The notes below the pieces were generated by a model. It was given only the letters and a program-made list of their open reading frames with translations. It searched no databases and was not told where the DNA came from. Shown here in pieces: positions 46,468-57,800 of a stretch of DNA of 64,000 bases. Source of the stretch: Acholoe squamosa (taxonomy: Eukaryota; Annelida; Polychaeta; Phyllodocida; Polynoidae); assembly GCA_949317995.1 (NCBI GenBank), contig OX439045.1:40629693-40693692 (forward strand), read 5' to 3'. How positions within the stretch are numbered: the first letter of the stretch is position 1; each line of letters begins with the position of its first letter. The position numbers and the translations under genes are program-made.

Positions 46468-48665
46468 GTAAAACTTCTCAGTTCCGTCTATACATCTGCG
46501 GTATTGGGTATTCATCTTTTCAGCATCTGATTTAAATATTAGGCCAGAATAAAAAAATCAAAAACACTAAGCTGCTCTCGATGAAATCAAATTTTGGATG
46601 TTCCCCACATTGAGTAAAGTGGTCCAATACCACCCCTATATTAGGATAAGTATCATTTTTTTTCTGCTGGAACAATAAATTATTTCATGCTACTTTTGAT
46701 TAAAAGAAAGCTTTTTGCTTTAGCACTGAATCACCATTGCCCATTTTTCAGCACTGTATGAAGCCCATCGTGGGAAGCGGAAAATTCCACAGCAAGATAA
46801 GACGGACAGAGAACCTGGAATAACAGCATGGAAACGACACCGAGGTAAAAGCAAAATGCATATTTTACACCTCCTTTTGCCAATTATGTTGAAAGTCTCC
46901 TTGTATGAATTGCATTGCTTTATACAGGTATGCTATGTGCAGACCCTCAGACTCGTTTTGTCAGCAAAGTGACTCCACCTGGAAGGCAGTCTGATGTGGC
47001 TTATTCCATTTAAAATGAATAATGGGCTAGCCTATTCTTCCTCTCTATCTGACTCTTTTCTATCTGACTCTTCTCTGTCTCTGTCTGTCTGTCTCTGTCT
47101 CTCTCGCTGTCTGTCTGTCTGTCTGTCTCTGTCTCTCTCTCGCTCTCAGTCTCTTTCCGTGTAAACACTGAATTTGAGAGATTACAGGTATCTAATACAC
47201 TGCAAAAATGCTGTTTAAATTTAAACATGTTTAGCTCTAAACACATTTAAAAGCTAAGCATATAGGTCAGTAAGGTATCTCATCGACTACACATTTAGGA
47301 AATGAACACTTTTATTCTAACTACATAAACATTTACGCTAAACATGTTTAGATGTTTAGAGTTGAGACAGTTGAATAATTGGTGTTTAGATTTAAACATC
47401 AGCATGTTTAGATACTTGGATGTTGAATCCACACCAGGTAGCAGCACTACCTTTGACTGGACTACCTGCACACAGTTATAATCAGTTGTTGTGACAAATG
47501 TCCCCAAATCCCATGTTTATCATGGTTTCATTTCATAGAATGTCATGTGAATAGAAAGGGCAATAGGAAATTGACTAGATTCACCTCATGCCACCATCAT
47601 TACCATAAAATTATCAATAAACTCCATGACTGACACCTATTTAATGTTATTCTGGAATACATAAGGCAATGTCCTTCCTGCCAAGCTGTTGTACTTTCTC
47701 AGGTCTCTCATTCTGATGTAGTGTGTAATAAATGTACACATGTAGCTGTGGCTGACATCTTTGGAGACTTTAAGTAGTAAATACCTACTGATGTCCTCCC
47801 CCCTAGTCAATGAGAAAACAAACAAAATATATCTCTGTTTTTTAATGCATACATGTCTGCAAACCTTAACTCTCCATCAAATCATTTAAACATCTAAACA
47901 CAAAAATTCATAAACACCTAAACACAAAAATTTATATATCTAAACACAAAACACCTACATTTCTAAAATACCTGAGCTAAGCACATTGTTTGGCTAAACA
48001 TGTTTAGGAAATTAATGTGATTACAAAAACGTTGCAAGAATATTTTTAGAATTGTGTTTAGGATCTAAACACCATTTTTGCAGTGTACTGTACTAATAAA
48101 TACTATTGATGGCTTAGAGACAAGAGCCATACCAAAACGCACCGAGCGTCCAATGGAGGATGAGTCCAGTGGCGATGACGTCACATCCGGTGAGGAAGAT
48201 GAAGATGAGGGGCCCCACCCCATGCCACGCATGCCCATGTATCCCTTCCCTGTCGGCAAGATACCGCGACGTCAGAGGAAGCCAAGTTACAGAGACGTCA
48301 TAGATATGGTAGGTATTGATGGTTTTTTTATTAGTAGGATACAGTAGGCCTGTTGATGACCTTTCATGTGTTGGCAATATTAGTTGTTCACTAAGACAAT
48401 TCAATGCAAAATAAAACTTCCATTGAATATGATTAGAATCCCTGTAAAATTTGATCAGAATTAATATGATTTATGTGATTCAATTGTGAAAGCAAAAATA
48501 TGACAATCAACACCCACAAATAATATTGAATATCCACAAATGACGATGAACCTCAGTAAAACGGAATATATTTTTAAAGGACGTGTCACTATATGTCATA
48601 ACCTACCAACCCAACAATGGCATATATGTAAGTAGTATAAAGGAGGGTGACTTCATTTGTAATAA

Positions 48666-48728
<63 letters not shown>

Positions 48729-48758
48729 TGTATGTATGTCTGTATGTATGTATGTATG

Positions 48759-48832
<74 letters not shown>

Positions 48833-51800
48833 TGCTGCTGTTAGATCCTCCATGATATCATCGTCACTGTTTCATTTCCCCAATTTCTGCTTTCTTGTAA
48901 ACATCCTGTATAAACAATGTCCCTATTCTTCTTCCTCAGTTTTTTTGGAATAGTAGAATCTGCACATAACACTATAGACCTTTATTTGTGTCGTATATCT
49001 AACATCACCAGGATACTGCCGAGTGGTACCCATTTCCAGCCGACGTGTACACAGTCGTCACAGAAACTGTAAGATCCCCGACACTGTCTGAGCATGCGCA
49101 GAAAAGGAAGCATGTGAAGAGATTCATCTATCTTGCATCATATTTTTGGTTCCACTGCACATGCCCGTGTATGCCCTCAATGCATTCAATGCCAGTGCCT
49201 TAGAACCGAATGTCTCCACATACTTTATACATAAATGTACCGTATACATGTAGATTAGTAGCCCATTTTCTCATTATCTATCCTCATTATCTACCACCCT
49301 TTCCGCTTATACTGAAATGTTTTTGCCACGAACCTCCGCATACTTCTAAATGATACCCTTCACCCAGAGAGAATAACGCTACATTGTATGCAAACTCAGA
49401 CCTAGATGGCACCCCAAAAAGCATTTAAAAATATAATAGTATGGCCCCTGACATAGCCTATATTCATACCACTAACTGTTGGAATCTGATGACATCGAAA
49501 TGGTTCCTGATTCCCCTTTAACCGAATAACAGTGCACGTGAAGCGCATGTGAGTCTCTTGTCCACGGCAATATATCTATTGAATCTCTTCATGTCACTGA
49601 CATCCGATGTTTGAGATGTAATGTGTCTGTAAATATCCAAGGGATTTTTAGATAAAAGGTACCGACTTTTAGCTGAAGACATGCATTCAAAAACAGGGAT
49701 TTCCCGCTAATGGTATGATTTGCCATGTTTTCTCACATTATTGCATGTGGATGTTCACAACTTTCTTGATAGTGGACTCTTTGAAAGAAAACTATTAGGC
49801 CTACTATGTAATTTCTTAAGTTTTGTTTTGTTCATTCCTTCTACAAAAAAAGTCAACTGCTTCGCACCAAAGATGAAATTTTTAAAAAAGACTTGTGTTA
49901 GTTCTGATCAGATACTTCGTATTTCATGATTAGATAGATGTCATTATGGAGGACTTCCGGTTGAAGGACGACACCTACCGAGAGGTAATGAGACTATTGG
50001 ATGAGGAGATGGGAAAGGGATTACGGAAGGACTCACACCGACAATCTACCGTGCGGATGTACCCCACCTATGTACGCTCCATCCCAGATGGCACAGGTAT
50101 AATATAATACAGTCAATGTGTACCCTTCTAGATATGCTCCATCCCAGATGGCACATGTATAATATAATAAGTCAATGTGTACACTTCTAGGTATGCTCCA
50201 TCCCAGATGGCACAGGTATAATATAATACAGCCAATGTGTACACTTCTAGGTATGCTCCATCCCAGATGGCACAGGTATAATATAAAACAGTCAATGTGT
50301 ACACTTCTAGGTATGCTCCATCCCAGATGGCACAGGTATAACATAATACAGTCAATGTGTACACTTCTAGGTATGCTCCATCCCAGATGGCACAGGTATA
50401 ATATAATACAGTCAATGTGTACATTCTAGGTATGCTCCATCCCAGATGGCACAGGTATAATATAATACAGTCAATGTGTACACTTCTAGGTATGCTCCAT
50501 CCCAGATGACACAGGTGAAATGATGCATTTATGTGCACCCTTCTAAGTACATTGTATACTCCAAGCCAGAATAGCATACCCTAATCGAGGGTGACCCCCT
50601 AGAAAACACCCCCTAACCCTCTAGTGAGGCACATTCCGACATAAAATCTGCCTGAAAATACCCACTTCTTGGCAAAAGGTCCATCACCTGACATAAAAGT
50701 TTATATCTTTGGTCAAAAATGTGTCCCATTTCCCTTCAAAATTGCCTAAAACAAATCATAATCCTTAAAGACCATGTTACCTCCAGGTCTATGGCCCAAA
50801 AGTAGCCCCCTCGCATGTAGATTCCAAAACTTGGGATCGCGATATGCATGGAAACTTTTCATAGTATCTAAAATCGTATCTAATTGCAGAGACAGGGCGG
50901 TTCCTAGCACTAGACCTGGGAGGCACCAACTTCCGTGTGCTGTTGGTGGACCTGAAGGGTGACCAGATACCAGAGACCCGCAGTCAGATCTTCTTGATAC
51001 CTAACAGAATCATGCTGGGGCATGGTCAACTGGTGGGTATACTTTCTGTTCATGAACTAAGCTCTTAAGGATCACATCCACTGCCCACAGATGGATCATC
51101 AGTGGGTTTCATCCGTTTTATTTACCATTCATTTCTAAAACGGATGAAAAGACAGGATGGTCCATCCATGGGCACAGGATGCGGCCCTTTACCTTGCTAC
51201 CAAACCAGGATAGTACTTTGGATATTTTCTCAATTTTCTAATTGCCATTCTTGTTTACAGTTTGTTTGTTCTCATTTTTTAATCTTATTTTGCATTTGTT
51301 GATTGGTTAAAACAAACAAATTATTACTGTAGCTTATAATTGCATATATGACCTGTGTATCGAGAGTAGGCCTCCTAAAACATTCAAAATGCTTCATATG
51401 GAAATACCTTTTAAAAGGGGATAAGCCATACATCTCATTATTTCTGCCGTAAGATGTATCATTATTTTGTATTTAGTAGAACAATCCATCTCTTGAATAT
51501 GATAGTCTGTGATATACTGATGGTTCTTTCCTGCAGCTCTTTGACCACATTGCCAGCTGCATTAACCAGTTCCTGGAAAAGGAGAAGTTAAAGGGGGAGA
51601 CTCTACCCCTGGGCTTCACCTTCTCCTTCCCTTGCGCCCAGGAGGGGCTGGCTGCTGCCAGGCTCGTCAGGTGGACCAAGGGCTTTAAGTGTGCTGGTGT
51701 GGAGGGAGAGGACGTGGTGCGGCTATTACACGAGGCTGTGGCACGGAAGGTAATTCATGATTACAAATCAATTTGATTATGTAGGAATCAAAATCCCCCC

Positions 51801-54800
51801 AGGACATATGATTATACTACACTAGAAACCCAGTCGTGAAAGGGTTAAGGTCTGTAATAGACACACCATCAATTCCGAGAAATACCTCTTCGGCCAAACT
51901 AAATACATGTACACATGGACTGGATATCTAGGTAACTTAGAGTAAAGCCATCTATATTGACTGTTTCTATGCTTGGGAGATGCAAAATAGCACAAAATAT
52001 AGTCTATGACCCATCTTCAGTATACTGAAGATGGGTCGTAGGCTGTATACAGCTGGTTTTTGTCTCACACTAGAGTGGCGGCATTCCCTGAGCTCTCCTA
52101 ACAACGCCCCTATACCCCCCTTCCCAAATAAGTCTCTCCCTTTCTCTCTGTTGTGTAGATTCACTAGAAATATTTCTAATTTTCGTTTTCCCACCTTATT
52201 TCAATTCTCTAGTATTAGGATTACATACTTGAGCAAGTCTAGTCTTATGCCTGCGATCACATAGGTCTAGCATCCTCTGAATATATACTAACTTGCGTTC
52301 CTGATGTCCACTCTGTGAGATGGCTTAATTCCATATTGTTTAAGCTTGGCTATATCCCGGCCTTTATTCAAAACCAGCAGTGCATAGTGCACATAATCCT
52401 ATTAAACGTCTGAAAGACCCTACCCTTACACTGGCCAACACCTTACATGTGAGTGATTATATCACCAGGTCCTGATGTATCACCCTGTCAGACTTTTCTA
52501 TCTCTATACATATAGCGTCAGTATCACGCTTTCCCATTTAGTGGTCTGATTTCAGTAGTTCAGTCACAACAGCTACAACTATCTCTCTAACCCATGAGCA
52601 GATAACTTAGGAGATAACATGTATAGAATAGCCGGACTCTGGTAACCATGTAACTCATGGACAATTATTTAGGCCTACACTGAAAGGTCATACTGATTAC
52701 GTGTATCTACTACTGTTAATGTCATACATGCATGGTTCTATATCTGTATATAGCCTATGGTTAGACACCAGTGTTATGCAGATGCGTATTGTGAAGTCAC
52801 GACTGTATCCACATTTAGGGCCTATAATATTATTTTTAATGTGCAGGAGAGGATTATGAAAAAAAAAATAGCTAAAGATCTACATTTTTATATTTGGATT
52901 TTCAAAGATGGTAATTTGTGGTTGTTTGATATAGTGTCACTGTATTTTCATAGCCCAAAAATTCACTATACATTGTATTTTTCATATCCTGTACAGAACC
53001 TATCAGTGAATTGTCTGGCTGTGATCAACGATCCTGTTGGCGCATTGATGGCGGCAGCACACACAGACAAAAAGTGCCGAGTGGGACTTATCCTAGGTAG
53101 GACTATGGCAGGCCAACAGGGCCAAAAACCTATTATAAACTACGGAAGAAAAAGATACACATTTATAAGCTGACTCTTCCCTCTCTATACACCAGCATAG
53201 TGTGGATTCTCTACTTGAGTACATGCACACAAATTAATCTTTGTAAAATTATCTACATCAAGTGATGGACGTATTGGTAAACGACCACTTGAGAAATAAG
53301 AATAGTAATTATGTCAATTCCACGTTACCCCTGGCACCTATTTGAAACCGGCACTTATATGAGATCAAATCCTTTTAAGCAGATCACTTCAGTACTTATT
53401 TGGGCCTGAATGCACAGGCTCTACATCTCGTCCAGAAACTAACACTTCTCTAACCACAGGTACTGGAACAAATAGTTGTTACTTGGAAGATCTTGACAAG
53501 GTAGAAATGTGGGATGGTGACAATACTGAACCAAAACAGGTGAGCACCAAGTCAAGATTCTATGAACAGCATGCGATTCCATTTTGACCTAGGAAACTAG
53601 ATCAGACTAGTTGATATAGCCTCATTAGGTACTGGGGTTAGTCTCAAAATATCAAAGACATTCTCCATCGGCGCTACAAAGTCTTTTGAATAGGATCATT
53701 TTGGATTAAAGGTGTCAGACGTATCTCAGATGTAGAAGTATACTATTCTTTACTTTACTTGAAATATAGTAATCCACATCCACATAGTTGGGCCTATACA
53801 TGATAAAGCATGGGAGGTAAAGGTGCTGCATCTGATTTAGTTGTAGTGCTATTATACTGCACGTGAACTACAAAGCTGATCCTTTTAATGCATACATTTT
53901 TATGGGAGATCATTATGGGTCTGAATACTTTAATGCTTCAGAACATTAGTGCATTAAGAGTGACCCAAAAGTGATCTCCCATACTGTTTTTGTTAAAGAT
54001 CTTCCTATATTTTCCGATATTTGGGCAGAAATCTGGTGATTTCTACTGTAAATAATTTCGAAGGTTGTGAGTAATTGTTTTCTAAGGCACCAAAGTGTGT
54101 GATATTGCTCAGAAGGGATTGGACCATTTGGCAACACTGCATTGGAAAAGTCCATAATCCCAACTCCGAAGCAGATGCTCTAGCCACTGACCTACTGGGA
54201 TGGTGCTTAGCCCGATGTGAGGTTGATGTGTGGGGTAGCAGGGTAGGAGAGTCATGGTACATTGGTTCTTCCTGTTACCAGTCTAACCTTCCCTGCTACA
54301 CTTACTTCAAAAAGTATGAAAAATTTAGAAAAGCTGAGGTCAAATCTCTTATGCTGCGGTAGGTTGGGTGCCTGGAGACTAAACTGCCACCCTGAATCTC
54401 AGTGTACAGTATAATCTCCCACATTTGTTCACAAATGATAGGTTCCCCTGACGTCTTTCTTGTCTTTGTTGTATGTCTGTGTATGCATGTTCTTCTACAG
54501 GTAATAGTCAATACAGAGTGGGGAGCCTTTGGTGACAATGGAGTGCTCGATGATATTAGGAATATCTTTGACAAACAGCTGGATGCCGGGTCCCTTAATC
54601 CAGGTCATCAATTGTAAGTGATAACATTTACATGCCAGAAGGAATTTCGAATTGAGTAAATAAAAATTGCAAACAATGCAAACTTACAGGTTATTATAGA
54701 AAACATTACAAAATCTCTCAAGCTGCAACACATAGCCCTCTGCATGTAACAACTCACGATAGCACGTCCACTTACTTCAGATGTGCAGCATTTAGCATTT

Positions 54801-57800
54801 GAATTGATTAAATCAATTTCTTCTAATTAGTACATGTACTATGATCCAATACTTCTGAGAAACAATAGTCTAACAATTTTCCATTCTTCCAGATTTGAAA
54901 AGATGATCTCTGGGATGTATATGGGGGAGTTGGTGAGACTGGTGCTTAGTGAATGCTGCCTACAGGGACTCATCTTTGACGGCCAAGGGTCTGAGGAACT
55001 CTTTACCCCTCAACGTTTCTACACAAAGTATATATCAGAAATTGAGAGGTAAATACAACTATAGTCTTCAATTATTTATTTTGTCGTATGCTATTATCAT
55101 CAGGTTGCTGGCTACGATGGTCTGAAACTAGCTGAATCCAATAAGAAGGCCTAAACCTACATTTATATGATTAAACTACCTTCAACGAGCAACAAGCTAT
55201 GATGTAAATCCCTGTCCAACTTTTTCAAGAATATTCATTTACCCAAATGTTGTCATCTAGGGAATGCATTTTAAACATTATGCTCCCCGGGTGCATTTTA
55301 GAAGCTGTGTTATTTGGGGGGGAAAATGTAATAACGGAATAAAATGCATGCACTGAATCCTACAGTTATAGATTCCAAGAGCATCTACCATAATATATTT
55401 TATAGTCCTATGTTGGAGATTTTACCACTTCTCACAATCTTTCAACTTGGATATAGTTACGTAAAGTAGCGGATTTGCAGCTGAACCAGTAATCACGATT
55501 ATCAGGAATTCCGATTTCATTTACCAGTGATGATCCAAATGGTAATTTCTCCAAGACCAAGATGGTTTTGCAAGAATTGGACATCCCCAGTATCTCCACA
55601 GATGACTGTCGTCACACACAACATGTGTGTTGGCAGGTCTCCCAGAGGGCAGCCTTCTTAGCAGCTACAGGTAAGTATTAGTTTTAACACACAATCAAAA
55701 ACAGATGCACTGAAACTCGCGGTAGCAAAGTTTACATCATACCTTGACTCCTAGATGGACTCCACTGTATCGATTCATGACGCTGCTAGGTGGACTTTCG
55801 AGGCTGCAGCCCGGGCGGCAGTTCTTCTATTCTTTCTAGTTTGCAACAATTGACACAACCTATAAAATCACCCTAGTAGAGTTTGGTCATCATAATTACG
55901 GCCATTAAACCTCAAATCTGGTGAATTTGGTGACAGAAATGCAAATAGTGACTGCTTCCGCGGAATCATAATCTGATTTGATGAGAGGTAAATAGCGAAG
56001 TGACGTTAGTGTTCTGTAACCCTGTATACATATATTAAGCCTAATTACAAGAACAATGCCGAATTTATTTTCTTACCTTAATTAATTCTCTCTACCTCTA
56101 AGATTTATCTAGATCAATATAATGTTTTTCTTTTGCTTAATCAAGCCGTGGCTACAGTAGTGAACCGACTCTCAAGTGACGATGTCACAGTGGCTGTGGA
56201 TGGGTCCCTATACCGATTCCATCCTCACTTTAACGACTTGATGCAGAAAAAGGTCACCCAGCTGATAAACCCAGGCAAAAAGGTGAGCAATCAAATGAGA
56301 AATAAAGGGTCATAAATCACAGAAAGTGGACTTGTAGAGCTCCATTGGGTTTTGGGGATCTGAAAAAAAAATATGGAGGACCTCATTTACATTTTTTTGT
56401 GAATGATGTATAGGTGTTGGGGTACCTCACCATGAAACATTATTAGTTAAATATGAAAACCATTGTTATGGCAATGCATGCAACATATATACCCTGGAAA
56501 TGTGTCTGGACAAGTGACCAAATGGGGTATATACCCTGTATGCCTTCCATATGAGTAGGAACAGCGTTTTTGGTGCACTATTATATTATTTTTGTTGTAG
56601 AACTGGCTCTAACGGTTGGGTTCATAGAGGTATGGCCATATTTTCTGCACCCTTTCCTAACTTAAGGGTCATCTTCCTCAATGACCTAGACTGTGTTTTC
56701 ACTAAATTCTGGCTCTTAAAATATTCTTTCCTTGCTGTTGTACATGATGGGAAAACAGAGTATTACAGGCACAAGTGATTATATGTAAGACATTGCCCAT
56801 GACATAAGCTTTCAGCTAGTACATAGGTATAGTGGGGAAAAATCTGTCTGTACTGGAGAATGACCATTGCAAATACCTTGTAATCTTGCAATTGGTCACT
56901 CACCTGGACATTAGCCTTACAGCCATAATAAATTTCCTCCCCTGTTGATGCAAGGCAAAGCAATAACCACCTTTTCTATACATTGCAGACTTAGGTATAT
57001 GTGTTTGGTAAATAACTGACATGGTTAGGAATGTTGAATGTGGAAATCGTAAATAGGAGGGGCAGGAGTTTAAATTTCTTTCCTACTCAAGAAATCTGAA
57101 CAAAATCTTGATGACAGTTCATCAAAAGTAAGTGCATTTCATGACAACAAAGGACATTGGACATGAATAAAAACACCATTTTCTTAATCTATGGATCAAA
57201 ATAGTCCAGATCGGAGACTTTCATGATGATCTGACATGTATTTATGTAGAAAATGAAGCCCTGAACATAGCATAGTGCTGAAAGGTCACTCACCCGGACA
57301 CAATTTCGCCCGGACAAGAAGCACTTCCAATGCCTGCTACTACAAAGCATGGGCAGAAATGCACTATACTTTACATTAGGCAGTTAGGTATATGTAGGGG
57401 GTAAATAACTGACATGGTAAGTATAGTTATTATATTTATCCTACACAGGAAGAGAATGAGTATTCATTTTTTCCAAGACAGGGAAAGTGACCAGAATTAC
57501 GATAAACCTTTATTAAAAGTATGTGCATTTTATGATGATAAAGACACATCGAACATTAATAAAAAATTAATTTCTGTAATCTACAGGTTAAGATGGTTCA
57601 AACCTGAGATTTTCATGGAGATATGATGCTTATTTCTGTAGGAAATACAGCCCTTAACATGGCATGTTATTAAAAGGTCACTCGCCCGGACACGATTTCG
57701 CCCGGACAAAACGCACTTCCCATCCCTGCTACTAAAAAGCATGGGCAGTAATCCATTATCCTATACATTGGGTAGTGAGGTATATATGAGGGGTAAATTA

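Noticed and set aside
48583..48953. Tyr/Ile repeat frames
   Set aside because: Artefacts of the AT/TATG microsatellite.
50128..50577. Repetitive minus-strand frames ([10 protein letters not shown] type)
   Set aside because: Antisense translation of the hexokinase minisatellite.
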